The notes: generated by a model from the sequence alone, not told the origin. A DNA stretch of 64,000 nucleotides from Bacteroidota bacterium (GCA_026416125.1 JAOAFT010000002.1:62001-126000), one strand, 5' to 3'. Positions 1 through 9,256 are shown, numbered from the stretch's first letter. Translations and numbers: made by a program.

Positions 1-111
1 AAATTGACCTGCCTTTGCAGAACGTGTAATCGCTGGGCACTCAAGCATAAGAATGTATAGAGTTTCTGAAATTTTATTTTTCCCTATAATGTGTGCTGTT
101 GTGGAGAGCAT
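1..111 (-). CDS. Partial gene, N-terminus of a PyrK/ferredoxin-NADP reductase-like flavoprotein subunit
   Basis: Only the first 37 codons are in the window; the gene continues past the left edge. The reading frame is open to base 1 and ends in the pattern Y-I-L-x-L-E-C-P-A-I followed by A-K-A-G-Q-F. That resembles the opening strand and the (K/R)PGQF motif of the FAD-binding domain in the dihydroorotate dehydrogenase electron-transfer subunit PyrK and in the related NfnA/SudB reductases. The ATG lies 6 bases after the stop of the lipoprotein gene upstream, so the two are probably co-transcribed. PyrK and an NfnA-like subunit cannot be told apart from 37 residues. Confidence 0.55.
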   Translation of the reverse strand, partial: MLSTTAHIIGKNKISETLYILMLECPAITRSAKAGQF

Positions 112-117
112 TAGCTA

Positions 118-2178
118 TTATTCTTCTTTATTCACCGTCGTATTCTCAACATCATCCTCTAATGGTGTCTGAACCGGAGTTCTATTACGGGATTCCTGTT
201 TTTCAGGTTGTTGTGATCCCTCTATAAAATTCGTAGTTCTTTGCTTTTCTTGGTCGAGTTTCTTTTCTTCATGAGATGATGGTAATTGTGATTTTTGGTG
301 ACGATTCAGATCACCCTGTTGTACATTAATTTCTGAGCTATCAAGCATCATCTTCTCAACATGTGCAGCATAGATTGTTGTCGGATAACGACTCCGAACA
401 CTCCTGTAGAGGAATCTTGCACTGTCGATTTTTTGAAAAACAGTTTCATATACCCACGCTCTTGCAAAAGCACTTTTTGCTGCCAGAGGTGAGAGTGGAT
501 ACTCTCGTTCAATTGTTGAAAATAAGTCTACTGCACGTGTGTACTCTTTAGAATCAAGAAACTTTTCAGCCTGTACGTAAAGTTCCTTTGCAGGATCATG
601 TTCAACCATCACGTACCCGAGTTCTTTACGTGCGATCTTTGCGTATGGCGATGTAGGAAATGTTGCTGCAATATACTGGTAGTACTCCTGTGCGGTTTTT
701 GAAGTCGTCACTACTCCTGTTTGTGCGAGCATAGCAAGCATGTAGTAAAGACGAGGTAAAAATGTACTATCACGACATTCATCTATTGCTTTCGTGTAAT
801 ATACCACAGCAGAATCTAGTATAGTTAATTCACTACTAAACAGGTCACCAAGTTCTTGGTAAGCAACGAAGCGAAGTCTATGTAATGAATCGAGCTGCAT
901 ACCCAGCACTGTATTATTAGACTTTGCGATTGAAAGAGCAACAGAATCGTTCATGACCGTGTCAGGTTTTGATGTGAAAAGGAAGTACAGACTGTCTGTC
1001 TTTGTGAGTTGTGTTCGAACGTCAAAGTAGCGAGCAAGCGTTTTGACTTTTTTTCGAGCACTATCAGCAACCCAAGGATCAGAACTTCTCGTTGCTTTGG
1101 TGTATGATTGCAGTGCTCCAGTGAAATCCTTACGGAGACGTTCATAAATTTTTCCTAACTCATATGCTGCCAACGGTGACCACGGTGTCGAGACATATCC
1201 TGTATCAACTAACATAAGGTCTTCAATAGCTTCAGTTGTGTCTTGGAGAGCGAGAAATGTTTTTCCTCGTTCAAGATAAAGGCCAGCTCGATAATCTTTC
1301 ATACGAAAATCTTGTAGTGCGTTGTTCACAATGGTGAGTGCCTGGTCATAGAGCGTAGCGTTACGAAGAGAACGAACTGTATTTATTCTATTTCTATACA
1401 ATAATGAAAAATCATCTTTTAGTACATCACATGCCTTTCGATACCACTGGGAAGCTAATTCATACTTCCCCTCGGTAAACGCAATATCACCTAACTTCAT
1501 GAATGCATACACAAGATCATCCCCAGTTGCACTCTCAATTACAGCACCAAAGTACTCTATAGCAGTACGAAAGTCCTTTTGGTTTTCATACAATTCCGCA
1601 AGTAACAAATTTATTTGTGAATACAATGATCGATCTTTTTTTGACTCTGGTGCACGGAGAAATACCTTTCCAACTTCAATTGCTTCTATTATTTTCCCTT
1701 GCTGTTTAAGTGATCGAGCATACCACACTTTTGTTTCGGAGAGCAATTCGCTTTCAGGGAACTGTGTTAATAATTCTTTAAACTTTCTTTCTGCACGCTC
1801 ATACTGACTTTGGTAGTAAAAGGATTTACCAATCAGCAAAAGAACATCATCAACTAATGAACTTTTTTGATGGAAAGCTAAAATGTAGGAACATTTATCA
1901 ATTACTTTCGTTAACTTTTGCGAAGCAGCTGGCGGTACTTTACTCATTGATGATTGAGTTTCTTCTTGCCCGCGTTTCCGATGTATATCGTTGAGTATTT
2001 CTTCTTCTGCCTCATCGAACAACTTCTTTGCATTGTAGTAAACATTAAAGTATGCTACAAAATTATCATACCCTGATGAGATGACATTACTAATAGGCTG
2101 AAAAATACTACACCCACAGAGAAAGACACCGAGAAATAGAACAGGGAAAGATTGTACGTATAGGTTCTTTTTTTTCAT
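118..2178 (-). CDS. TPR-repeat lipoprotein, PorW/SprE-like (type IX secretion/gliding family)
   Basis: This 686-residue protein has a basic N-terminus, a hydrophobic segment and a lipobox L20-C21-G22-C23, so it should be a lipoprotein. A Y-F-N-x-Y-Y-N-A-K-K-L-F-D-E-A-E segment follows (about residues 43-58). This resembles the start of PorW/SprE, a TPR lipoprotein needed for type IX secretion and gliding in Bacteroidota. Tetratricopeptide-like helices run from about residue 110 to 600, and the last 60 residues are rich in Q, E and K. No other type IX gene is in the window, so the family assignment rests on the N-terminal pattern and architecture. A plain BamD-like or unrelated TPR lipoprotein is the alternative. 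Confidence 0.6.
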   Translation of the reverse strand: MKKKNLYVQSFPVLFLGVFLCGCSIFQPISNVISSGYDNFVAYFNVYYNAKKLFDEAEEEILNDIHRKRGQEETQSSMSKVPPAASQKLTKVIDKCSYILAFHQKSSLVDDVLLLIGKSFYYQSQYERAERKFKELLTQFPESELLSETKVWYARSLKQQGKIIEAIEVGKVFLRAPESKKDRSLYSQINLLLAELYENQKDFRTAIEYFGAVIESATGDDLVYAFMKLGDIAFTEGKYELASQWYRKACDVLKDDFSLLYRNRINTVRSLRNATLYDQALTIVNNALQDFRMKDYRAGLYLERGKTFLALQDTTEAIEDLMLVDTGYVSTPWSPLAAYELGKIYERLRKDFTGALQSYTKATRSSDPWVADSARKKVKTLARYFDVRTQLTKTDSLYFLFTSKPDTVMNDSVALSIAKSNNTVLGMQLDSLHRLRFVAYQELGDLFSSELTILDSAVVYYTKAIDECRDSTFLPRLYYMLAMLAQTGVVTTSKTAQEYYQYIAATFPTSPYAKIARKELGYVMVEHDPAKELYVQAEKFLDSKEYTRAVDLFSTIEREYPLSPLAAKSAFARAWVYETVFQKIDSARFLYRSVRSRYPTTIYAAHVEKMMLDSSEINVQQGDLNRHQKSQLPSSHEEKKLDQEKQRTTNFIEGSQQPEKQESRNRTPVQTPLEDDVENTTVNKEE

Positions 2179-2288
2179 TATCTAGTACTTAGGGTATACC
2201 TCTTCACTGGACAGGTGTTGAACGCATAGAGTTAAACTGCTTCGGCACACACACCTTCCACAGGCTTGCTGATGTGTAATTGCCCCTG

Positions 2289-2918
2289 CTACACAGCCTC
2301 TTTTTTTTGTTGCGGTCGTTTTGCTAAGTGTTCTTCAATATACTTCAGTAATTCGTTCTTACCCATCCCATTGATAATTGAAAATGGTACAATTCCCCGA
2401 CAGCACCCTTCCTTCAACTGCTTTTCAAATCGCTCCTTGTATTCATCGAGGTGACGACCAAGTTTGCTGACTGGGAGTTTGTCAGCTTTTGTTAAAACTA
2501 ACAAGTATGGTACTTCGTAGTACTCAAGCCAATCCATCATCATAAGGTCAAGGGGGGTTGGTTCTTGCCGTGAATCGACCAACTGCACAGCAAGGGCAAT
2601 GTGTTCTTCGCGTTTGAGGAAATCCTCGATCAAGCGTTTCCAACCTGCTTTCATTTGCTCAGGTACCTTTGCGTACCCATAGCCGGGAAGATCCACGAAG
2701 TAAAACTCATTATTAATAATATAGTAATTAATCTCTCGCGTTTTACCAGGTGTTGAACTTGATCGGGCTAAATTTTTTTTATTACACATCTTGTTGAGGA
2801 GTGATGACTTCCCTACGTTCGAGCGGCCTATGAACACTATCTCACGAAGCTCATTTTTCGGTAGTTGGCGTAAATCCGTTACCCCTTGTAGAAATTCAGC
2901 AGAAGTGATTTTAAGCAT
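2289..2918 (-). CDS. engB: Ribosome biogenesis GTPase EngB (YihA/YsxC)
   Basis: EngB is a small GTPase that acts in late assembly of the large ribosomal subunit. At 209 residues it has normal family length. The G1 loop G-R-S-N-V-G-K-S lies at about residues 31-38. It is followed by the STPGKTR switch I segment, the G3 motif D-L-P-G-Y-G-Y, the G4 motif T-K-A-D and a C-terminal basic tail. It lies directly after the ribosomal superoperon on the same strand but beyond the terminator hairpin, so it depends on read-through or on a promoter inside rplQ. A 110-base gap separates it from the lipoprotein gene downstream. Confidence 0.95.
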   Translation of the reverse strand: MLKITSAEFLQGVTDLRQLPKNELREIVFIGRSNVGKSSLLNKMCNKKNLARSSSTPGKTREINYYIINNEFYFVDLPGYGYAKVPEQMKAGWKRLIEDFLKREEHIALAVQLVDSRQEPTPLDLMMMDWLEYYEVPYLLVLTKADKLPVSKLGRHLDEYKERFEKQLKEGCCRGIVPFSIINGMGKNELLKYIEEHLAKRPQQKKEAV

Positions 2919-2950
2919 ACCTTCATATCTCCCATGTGGAACAAAAGTAT

Positions 2951-2977
2951 AAAAGGATAGCTATGTGCTATCCTTTT
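2951..2977 (-). terminator. Rho-independent terminator overlapping the rplQ stop codon
   Basis: A perfect 10-base inverted repeat (AAAAGGATAG / CTATCCTTTT) with a 7-base loop is followed on the minus strand by ATACTTTT. The rplQ stop codon TAG (2961-2963) lies in the loop, so the last rplQ codons form one arm of the stem. It marks the end of the 31.5-kb translation/transcription superoperon. Confidence 0.75.
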
Positions 2978-3518
2978 GTTGTATTTCGTCGCTAGATATA
3001 CTTTGATCGCCCTGGGCTTGTTGTTCTTGACGTTTCACCTCTTGCTTCGTTTGCTGCGATTCTTTAGTACCTGTTTCAGCTTTGTTTCCGGTTGCTGGTT
3101 TCGTTTTTTTCTTCGTCTCCGTTGCTCCAACACTAAAGTCGACAAGTTCTAAAACTGCAAGTTCAGCACCATCACCAAGACGTCTTCCAAGTTTCACAAC
3201 TCGTGTGTACCCACCTGGTCGTGATAACACTTTTGGTGCAATTTCATTAAAGAGTTCTTTAACAGCTGCCCGACTCCGAAGTGCAGCAAAGACAAGACGC
3301 CGTGCAGCAACGTTCTTTGCTCCACCCTCTTTCTCTTTCGATACCGCACGTTTAGCACGAGTAATGAGAGGTTCAACAACACGTCGTGCTTCTTTTGCTT
3401 TTGCAACTGTTGTCTTTATCCTTTTGTGAACGATAAGTGCAGTACATAACGACGAAAGTGTTGCTTTCCGATGGCTTGCCGTTCGTTTTAACTTTCTACC
3501 TTCCTTTAAGTGACGCAT
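2961..3518 (-). CDS. rplQ: 50S ribosomal protein L17 with C-terminal extension
   Basis: L17 lies near the peptide exit tunnel of the large subunit. The conserved core begins M-R-H-L-K-E-G-R-K-L-K-R-T and includes G-G-Y-T-R-V-V-K-L at about residues 103-111. The protein is 185 residues against about 120 in E. coli. The extra 60 residues from about residue 125 are a low-complexity tail rich in K, T, E and Q. Such tails are common on L17 of Bacteroidota and relatives. It is the last gene of the alpha operon, 28 bases after rpoA. Confidence 0.97.
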   Translation of the reverse strand: MRHLKEGRKLKRTASHRKATLSSLCTALIVHKRIKTTVAKAKEARRVVEPLITRAKRAVSKEKEGGAKNVAARRLVFAALRSRAAVKELFNEIAPKVLSRPGGYTRVVKLGRRLGDGAELAVLELVDFSVGATETKKKTKPATGNKAETGTKESQQTKQEVKRQEQQAQGDQSISSDEIQQKDST

Positions 3519-3546
3519 AGTTCATCTATCCTTTTCAACACGATGT

Positions 3547-4521
3547 TCAGTCTTTCAAGTACTTGTCAACATCCATTCCGAATTTCAACCCATGTTGCTC
3601 TACAATTTCTGAGAGCTCTGCTAATGACTTTCGGCCAAAATTACGGAATTTCAACAATTCCGACTCGCTTTTTCGAACAAGATCAGCCATTGTTTTAATA
3701 TTTGCCGATCGTAAACAGTTGTGGGAACGAACAGAGAGTTCTAACTCATCAACTGGCATCATGAGTACTTTGCGAATGCGTGCAATTTCCGCCTCTTGTT
3801 CTGATTCTTGTTTTTCCGTTTCAGGTTCTGCACCTAGACTAATGAAGAGTTGAATATGATCGCGGAGAATTTTCGCTGCCATTATAACCGCATCTTGAGG
3901 TGTTATTGAACCATCTGTCTCTAACTCGAGAATGAGCTTTTCAAAATCTGTTTGACCACCAACACGAGTTGGTTCTACAACGAAAGTAACATTCTTGATT
4001 GGCGTAAAAATTGAATCAATAGCTATCGTGCCCATCGGATGGTCCGGTGACTTATTTTCCTCAGCTGGGACATATCCTTTTCCTCTACCAAAGCGCAACT
4101 CGAGTTCAAAATCAGCTTCTTCGTTCAATGTTGCTAAATGGCACGCTGGATTGAGAATTTCCACCTCATCAGTGAATTTAGCAATATCTCCTGCAACAAA
4201 TTCACCGGGGCCTTTAACGTGAATTGTTGCTCGTGTTGCACGTTTGTTGATCGGTTTCATACGAACCTGTTTCAGATTTAAAATAAAATCTGCGACATCT
4301 TCAACCATCCCTTTGATTGTCGAAAATTCGTGTTGTATTCCCTCAATCCGGATTGCAGTAATTGCTGTTCCAGGAAGCGATGAGAGAAGTACACGGCGCA
4401 TCGAATTCCCGATCGTAACTCCAAATCCCTTTTCTAATGGCTGAACAATAAACCGACCAAAGGTTGTGGTAGCTGTTGCTTGTTCTAACTCTACATGTTC
4501 TGGCATTTGTACAGTACTCAT
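3547..4521 (-). CDS. rpoA: RNA polymerase alpha subunit
   Basis: RpoA forms the dimer that seeds RNA polymerase assembly, and its C-terminal domain contacts UP elements and activators. It has the usual length of 324 residues. The N-terminal dimerisation domain covers about residues 1-230 and includes G-N-S-M-R-R-V-L-L-S-S. An acidic linker follows, then the C-terminal domain at about residues 255-320 with helix-hairpin-helix features (R-S-H-N-C-L-R and F-R-N-F-G-R-K-S-L). It lies between rpsD and rplQ, as in most bacterial alpha operons. Confidence 0.98.
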   Translation of the reverse strand: MSTVQMPEHVELEQATATTTFGRFIVQPLEKGFGVTIGNSMRRVLLSSLPGTAITAIRIEGIQHEFSTIKGMVEDVADFILNLKQVRMKPINKRATRATIHVKGPGEFVAGDIAKFTDEVEILNPACHLATLNEEADFELELRFGRGKGYVPAEENKSPDHPMGTIAIDSIFTPIKNVTFVVEPTRVGGQTDFEKLILELETDGSITPQDAVIMAAKILRDHIQLFISLGAEPETEKQESEQEAEIARIRKVLMMPVDELELSVRSHNCLRSANIKTMADLVRKSESELLKFRNFGRKSLAELSEIVEQHGLKFGMDVDKYLKD

Positions 4522-4563
4522 AATACTCTTTCCCTCGTAAATGTGCGAGGATACATTTTGTTA

Positions 4564-5193
4564 TTACTTCGAATACAACTCTACAATTAATTGTTCATTA
4601 GCGTTCAACGGAATATCAGCACGTTCTGGAATATTAAGGAAAACACCTGTTAACGCACCTTTGTCGAGACTTAACCATGGTAGCATTGCAGAGTCTTTCA
4701 CTCGCTTCATTGAATCATGGATAATAGCAAGCTTCTTACTCTTTTCGCGTACTTGGACAACATCACCAGGCTTTAAGAGATACGATGGTATGTCGACAAT
4801 ACGATTGTTAATTGTGAAATGACGATGTAAAATTAGCTGACGCGCGGCCTTTCGTGATGGAGCAAATCCTAACCGATAAACAACGTTGTCAAAACGTCGT
4901 TCCAGCAGCTTTATAAGTGCATCACCGGTACGACCTGTTTGCTTCAGAGCACGCTCGAAGTAATTTCTAAATTGTGCTTCGAGAATACCGTACATTCGAC
5001 GAACCTTTTGCTTCTCACGAAGTTGAAGGCCGTACTCTGAAATACGTGCTCGTTTCGTTAGCCCATGTTGCCCCGGAGGGTAATTCCGTTTCTCAAGTGG
5101 GCACTTTTCGGTCAAGCACTTTACACCTTTGAGAAACAACTTTTGTCGTTCTCTTCTACATAATTTGCAATTGGCATTAATATATCGTGCCAT
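4564..5193 (-). CDS. rpsD: 30S ribosomal protein S4, zinc-binding form
   Basis: S4 starts assembly of the 16S rRNA 5' domain and often represses the alpha operon. This 209-residue protein carries four N-terminal cysteines, C9, C12, C26 and C31, in the arrangement of the zinc-binding (C+) form of S4. The S4 RNA-binding domain is at about residues 98-160 (R-R-F-D-N-V-V-Y-R-L-G). Position between rpsK and rpoA is standard. Confidence 0.98.
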   Translation of the reverse strand: MARYINANCKLCRRERQKLFLKGVKCLTEKCPLEKRNYPPGQHGLTKRARISEYGLQLREKQKVRRMYGILEAQFRNYFERALKQTGRTGDALIKLLERRFDNVVYRLGFAPSRKAARQLILHRHFTINNRIVDIPSYLLKPGDVVQVREKSKKLAIIHDSMKRVKDSAMLPWLSLDKGALTGVFLNIPERADIPLNANEQLIVELYSK

Positions 5194-5250
5194 AATTCTC
5201 CTGCTATAAGTTCATATGCATTTTCTTTGTCATCCCGTTGTGCCACACAC

Positions 5251-5649
5251 TTATACACGTCGTCGCTTTGGAGGACGACACCCATTGTGTGGAATGGGGG
5301 TGACATCACGAATAATTGTTATTTCAAGTCCTGCAGTTTGAAGCGATCGAATTGCTGCTTCACGTCCACCGCCAGGACCTTTCACATAGACTTCAACACG
5401 ACGGAGACCAAGATCGTATGCTTCTTTTGCAGCTGCTTCTGCTGCTACTTGTGCTGCAAATGGTGTGCTCTTTCTTGAACCACGGAAACCATTCTTACCA
5501 GCAGAAGACCACGCGATGACATTGCCATATGTATCTGTCAATGTCACGATCGTGTTATTAAATGTTGCTTTAATATATGCACGCCCATTCGAATCAACAT
5601 GCACTTTTTTCTTCTTCTTCGTCGTCTGTGAAGTACTTTGCTTTGCCAC
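5251..5649 (-). CDS. rpsK: 30S ribosomal protein S11
   Basis: S11 is part of the 30S platform near the mRNA exit. This 132-residue protein has the conserved segments [26 protein letters not shown] and the C-terminal [12 protein letters not shown]. The N-terminal 20 residues are lysine-rich, as usual in this group. It sits between rpsM and rpsD in the alpha operon. Confidence 0.98.
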   Translation of the reverse strand: MAKQSTSQTTKKKKKVHVDSNGRAYIKATFNNTIVTLTDTYGNVIAWSSAGKNGFRGSRKSTPFAAQVAAEAAAKEAYDLGLRRVEVYVKGPGGGREAAIRSLQTAGLEITIIRDVTPIPHNGCRPPKRRRV

Positions 5650-5688
5650 AGTTCACTTCCTTCTTACATTAGTGAAAAACCTAAATTA

Positions 5689-6072
5689 TTACTTCTTCTC
5701 GGTTGCTTTCTTCTTTCCAGCGACTGTCTTTCGTTTCCCTTTTCGTGTACGCGCATTTGTTCGAGTTCGTTGACCGCGTACTGGGAGTCCTTTTCGGTGT
5801 CGCAAACCTCGGTAACACCCAATATCCATCAAACGCTTAATGTTGAGCTGTACCTCACTTCGTAGCGCACCTTCAACCTTATAGTCAGATTGAATTACAG
5901 AACGAATTGCAGCTACTTCTTCATCGCTCAACTCTGAAACACGCTTTGTGTACGGTACGTTGGCCTTATCCAGAATTTCTTTCGACGTTGAACGACCTAT
6001 TCCGTAAATGTACGTCAATGCAACTTCTATGTGCTTATTTTTAGGTAAATCAATTCCTGCTATACGAGCCAC
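5689..6072 (-). CDS. rpsM: 30S ribosomal protein S13
   Basis: S13 sits in the head of the small subunit and contacts the P-site tRNA and the bridge to the 50S subunit. This 127-residue protein begins [13 protein letters not shown] and has Y-I-Y-G-I-G-R-S and the C-terminal [15 protein letters not shown] motif followed by a basic tail. It is the first gene of the alpha operon, after rpmJ. Confidence 0.98.
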   Translation of the reverse strand: MARIAGIDLPKNKHIEVALTYIYGIGRSTSKEILDKANVPYTKRVSELSDEEVAAIRSVIQSDYKVEGALRSEVQLNIKRLMDIGCYRGLRHRKGLPVRGQRTRTNARTRKGKRKTVAGKKKATEKK

Positions 6073-6083
6073 AGAGATACTCC

Positions 6084-6197
6084 TTATCCTTGTCGTTGCT
6101 TATGTTTTGGATTTTTACAAATAACCCGGACAACTCCTTTCCGGCGAATGATTTTGCAGTGCTCACAAATTTTCTTTACCGACGATCGTACTTTCAT
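6084..6197 (-). CDS. rpmJ: 50S ribosomal protein L36, zinc-binding form
   Basis: This is a short gene of 37 codons that translates to a complete L36: [14 protein letters not shown] and so on, ending N-P-K-H-K-Q-R-Q-G. The zinc ligands C11, C14, C27 and H32 are all present, so it is the zinc-dependent form rather than the Zur-regulated cysteine-free paralogue. It lies between infA and rpsM, its usual place. Confidence 0.96.
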   Translation of the reverse strand: MKVRSSVKKICEHCKIIRRKGVVRVICKNPKHKQRQG

Positions 6198-6225
6198 GCG
6201 TTGTCACTCCTAAATCCGTGTTCAA

Positions 6226-6444
6226 TCACTTATATCGATATGTAATGCGACCCTTTGTTAAATCGTACGGAGAAAGCTCAACAGTTACGCGATCTCCTAC
6301 AAGAATTTTGATATAGTGCATGCGCATTTTCCCCGAGATATGCGCAAGAATTTCAACACCATTGTCGAGACGAACACGAAACGTAGCATTGGGTAACGTC
6401 TCGGTTATAACTCCATCCATTTTAATAGGACCTTGTTTTGCCAT
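6226..6444 (-). CDS. infA: Translation initiation factor IF-1
   Basis: IF-1 blocks the ribosomal A site during initiation and helps IF-2 and IF-3. It is 72 residues, the standard length, and is a single OB-fold (S1-like) domain. Recognisable segments are [22 protein letters not shown] and the C-terminal [10 protein letters not shown]. It starts directly after the map stop codon, with no gap. Confidence 0.98.
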   Translation of the reverse strand: MAKQGPIKMDGVITETLPNATFRVRLDNGVEILAHISGKMRMHYIKILVGDRVTVELSPYDLTKGRITYRYK

Positions 6445-7209
6445 CTAATCCGTACGAGTTAGTATTTCAGCATTCCCGTTTATAATTGCAATAGTATGTT
6501 CGAAGTGCGCCGATGGTCGTCGATCAGCGGTGTAAACCGTCCATCCATCTGACGCTACAGAGACTTTCCATGTTCCACTGTTAACCATCGGTTCTATAGC
6601 GAGTGTCATACCATTTTCCAAAGCGATACCCGTTCCTGCTTTTCCAAAATTTGGTACGGATGGCTCTTCGTGAAGCATTCTTCCTATTCCGTGTCCAACG
6701 AGATCACGTACAACCGAGAACCCATGCAACTCAACGTGCTTCTGAATAGCGGCTGAAATATCGTGCAACTTATTTCCTACTCGTGCTTGCTCAATACCTT
6801 TCATAAGTGCTTCGCGTGTTACTCGTAGCAACCGATCTTTTTCATCAGAAACACGACCGATAGCAAATGACCATGCTCCGTCGCCATAGTAACCATTTTT
6901 TCTCACCCCAACATCGATCGAAAGCAAATCACCATCGCGAAGTTCCCGGCTGCTTGGTATCCCGTGAACAACTTCTTCATTGATCGATGTGCAAAGGGTT
7001 GCAGGAAACAAATTTTTTTTATCCCACCCATACCCTTTGAATGCTGGTTCAGCATCGTTGGAACGTATGTACTCTTCAGCAATTCTGTCAAGTTCTGCTG
7101 TTGTTACACCTGGTTGCGCAAGTGACCCTACAAGCTTCAATACTTCCGCGACAATTCTACTACTCTCACGTATTCGCTCAATTTCCTCAGGTGTTTTGAG
7201 CAAAACCAT
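6445..7209 (-). CDS. map: Methionine aminopeptidase, type I
   Basis: This enzyme removes the initiator methionine from nascent proteins using two metal ions. About 254 residues from the ATG at 7209; a TTG three codons upstream also opens the frame, but ATG is preferred. The metal ligands are visible: the aspartates in I-D-V-G and Y-Y-G-D-G-A-W, the histidine in V-G-H-G-I-G, and the glutamates in A-I-E-P-M and F-E-H-T. It lies between secY and infA. Many bacteria have adk in this interval; here it is absent. Confidence 0.96.
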   Translation of the reverse strand: MVLLKTPEEIERIRESSRIVAEVLKLVGSLAQPGVTTAELDRIAEEYIRSNDAEPAFKGYGWDKKNLFPATLCTSINEEVVHGIPSSRELRDGDLLSIDVGVRKNGYYGDGAWSFAIGRVSDEKDRLLRVTREALMKGIEQARVGNKLHDISAAIQKHVELHGFSVVRDLVGHGIGRMLHEEPSVPNFGKAGTGIALENGMTLAIEPMVNSGTWKVSVASDGWTVYTADRRPSAHFEHTIAIINGNAEILTRTD

Positions 7210-7221
7210 CGTATTCAACCG

Positions 7222-8562
7222 TTAGTAGCGGCGACCTCGAATTCGACCGCTCTTCATAAAGCCATCGTAATGCCTCATGAGCAGGTGTGTCTCTATTTGC
7301 TGAAGTGTATCGAGTGCTACACCAACGACGATGAGCAAACTTGTACCGCCAAAGAACGATGCAAAGCTCGGAGTAACTCCAAGCCTCATCATGATAGTAG
7401 GCAAAATTGCCACCACCGCTAGAAATATAGAACCTGGTAACGTTATTTTTGTCAAAATGTTATCGATGTATTCTGCTGTGTGCCCACCCGGACGAATACC
7501 GGGGATAAACCCACCTTGTTTCTTCATGTTATCTGCAACATCCTTAGGATTGAACGCCACAGCTGTATAAAAGTACGTAAAGAAAACAATCATCAATGCA
7601 TAAACAATAGAGTATGGCCACGACGTGTAGCTAAACCAATCCGTAGCGAGAGTTTGCATAAACTCACTTTCTGGAAAAAATGAGAAAACAATTTGTGGCA
7701 CAAACATAATTGCTTGTGCAAAAATTATTGGCATTACACCAGCTGTATTGACTCGTAAAGGGATATATTGCGTTACTCCACCATATACCTTACGACCAAC
7801 AACACGCTTCGCATATTGGACTGGTATCCGTCGTGTACCCTGCGTTACGAGCACTACACCAGCAACAATAAAGCCCATCGCTATAAAAATAACAAGCTCA
7901 ACAATAAGGTTTCGAGCACCGCCGGAGACTAATTGAAACTCGTCGAGCACAGCGTGAGGGAACCGTGCAACAATACCAATAAAAATGATGAGAGAAATCC
8001 CATTACCAATTCCACGTTCTGTTATTTGTTCGCCTAACCACATTACAAAAATTGTCCCTGCTGTAAGAATAATCATTGTTGAAACATAGAAACCAACCCC
8101 CTGAACCTCTACTGGTACAATTGGTACCCCTCCAGAGGTTGTATGGACCAGTTTTACTGCAACCCCCCAACCTTGGAGCATTGAAATGAACACAGTACCA
8201 TAGCGTGTATATTGTGTAATTTTCTTACGTCCTTCCTCGCCTTCACGTTGGAGTTTTGCAATGTAAGGCCATACAGCACCAAGGAGCTGAATAACAATTG
8301 ACGAACTAATGTATGGCATAATCCCCAGTGCAAAAATAGCCGCATTACTAAATGCTCCACCAACGAATAAATCGTATAAACCAAATAGAGTATTCTCTGA
8401 GGATCGTCGGATTGTGTCAGCAAGAAGAACAGCATCAACCCCTGGCAAGGTAATATGTGAACCTATCCGTACAATGATCAAAAGAACTGCTGTAAAAAGC
8501 AAACGCTCTCGGAGTTCTTGAATTTTGAAGATATTTGTAAAAGTTTCTGTCAGCTTACTCAT
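7222..8562 (-). CDS. secY: Protein translocase subunit SecY
   Basis: SecY forms the protein-conducting channel of the Sec translocon in the inner membrane together with SecE (at 33527-33709) and SecG (not in the window). The 446-residue protein has about ten hydrophobic segments. Typical motifs are R-I-G-S-H-I-T-L-P-G-V-D near the N-terminus, G-E-Q-I-T-E-R-G-I-G-N-G-I-S-L-I at about residues 178-193, and a cytoplasmic loop with F-N-P-K-D-V-A-D-N-M-K-K-Q-G-G. It follows rplO in the spc operon. Confidence 0.98.
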   Translation of the reverse strand: MSKLTETFTNIFKIQELRERLLFTAVLLIIVRIGSHITLPGVDAVLLADTIRRSSENTLFGLYDLFVGGAFSNAAIFALGIMPYISSSIVIQLLGAVWPYIAKLQREGEEGRKKITQYTRYGTVFISMLQGWGVAVKLVHTTSGGVPIVPVEVQGVGFYVSTMIILTAGTIFVMWLGEQITERGIGNGISLIIFIGIVARFPHAVLDEFQLVSGGARNLIVELVIFIAMGFIVAGVVLVTQGTRRIPVQYAKRVVGRKVYGGVTQYIPLRVNTAGVMPIIFAQAIMFVPQIVFSFFPESEFMQTLATDWFSYTSWPYSIVYALMIVFFTYFYTAVAFNPKDVADNMKKQGGFIPGIRPGGHTAEYIDNILTKITLPGSIFLAVVAILPTIMMRLGVTPSFASFFGGTSLLIVVGVALDTLQQIETHLLMRHYDGFMKSGRIRGRRY

Positions 8563-8576
8563 AGATCTTTTAGCCG

Positions 8577-9047
8577 TTATGATGGGAGAACAGTAACTGA
8601 ACCACCTGCTGATTCTATTTTTTGAACAGCTGCTTTACTAAATGCATGAGCTTTTACATACAATTGTATAGTGAGCTCACCTTCGCCGAGAATTTTTACT
8701 GGCTCATTCTTCTTTGAAATGACACCGAGATTGTAGAGAACTTCAGGTGTAATAACACCATCAACGACTTTCTTTTCTTCTACAAGCTTTGCTAAGCGAT
8801 TTACATTGACAATCTGCATTTCGACTCTATTCCTACTCTTAAAACCAAATTTTGGAATACGTCGTGTGAGTGGCATTTGGCCACCTTCGAACCATAGTTT
8901 AAACTTGTGCCCCGATCGCGATTTTGCACCCTTATGACCACGGGTAGCAGTCCCACCATGCCCCGAGCCCTGACCGCGCCCAACACGTTTTTCTTTTTTC
9001 CGCGACCCTGCAGCGGGCGTTAACCGACTGAGAATATCCTTTGCCAT
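8577..9047 (-). CDS. rplO: 50S ribosomal protein L15
   Basis: L15 is a late-assembling protein of the large subunit. This 156-residue protein shows the glycine-rich N-terminal stretch G-R-G-Q-G-S-G-H-G-G-T, then K-S-R-S-G and G-G-Q-M-P-L-T-R-R-I-P-K-F-G-F. The C-terminal half ends with the L15/L18e motif A-H-A-F-S-K-A-A. Its start shares one base with the rpmD stop, indicating coupled translation. Confidence 0.98.
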   Translation of the reverse strand: MAKDILSRLTPAAGSRKKEKRVGRGQGSGHGGTATRGHKGAKSRSGHKFKLWFEGGQMPLTRRIPKFGFKSRNRVEMQIVNVNRLAKLVEEKKVVDGVITPEVLYNLGVISKKNEPVKILGEGELTIQLYVKAHAFSKAAVQKIESAGGSVTVLPS

Positions 9048-9238
9048 TATTGGACCTCTTCGACTTTCACAAGATGTTGAACCTTTCGAATCATCCCACG
9101 TATCTGTGGAGTATCATTCTTAATCACAGTGTAATGAGGCCTTCCAAGGCCTAAAGCTTCAATTGTTCGTTTTGCATTCTTGTTTTGCTCAATCACACTT
9201 CTTATCTGAGTAATTTTCAATTTTCTTCGCTCTTCCAT
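9047..9238 (-). CDS. rpmD: 50S ribosomal protein L30
   Basis: L30 is a small 50S protein. This one is 63 residues, close to the usual 58-60, with the characteristic L-K-I-T-Q-I-R-S-V-I near the start and A-L-G-L-G-R-P-H-Y-T-V in the middle. It lies between rpsE and rplO, as in most spc operons. Confidence 0.96.
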   Translation of the reverse strand: MEERRKLKITQIRSVIEQNKNAKRTIEALGLGRPHYTVIKNDTPQIRGMIRKVQHLVKVEEVQ

Positions 9239-9256
9239 AAAACTTTCTCACAACGA

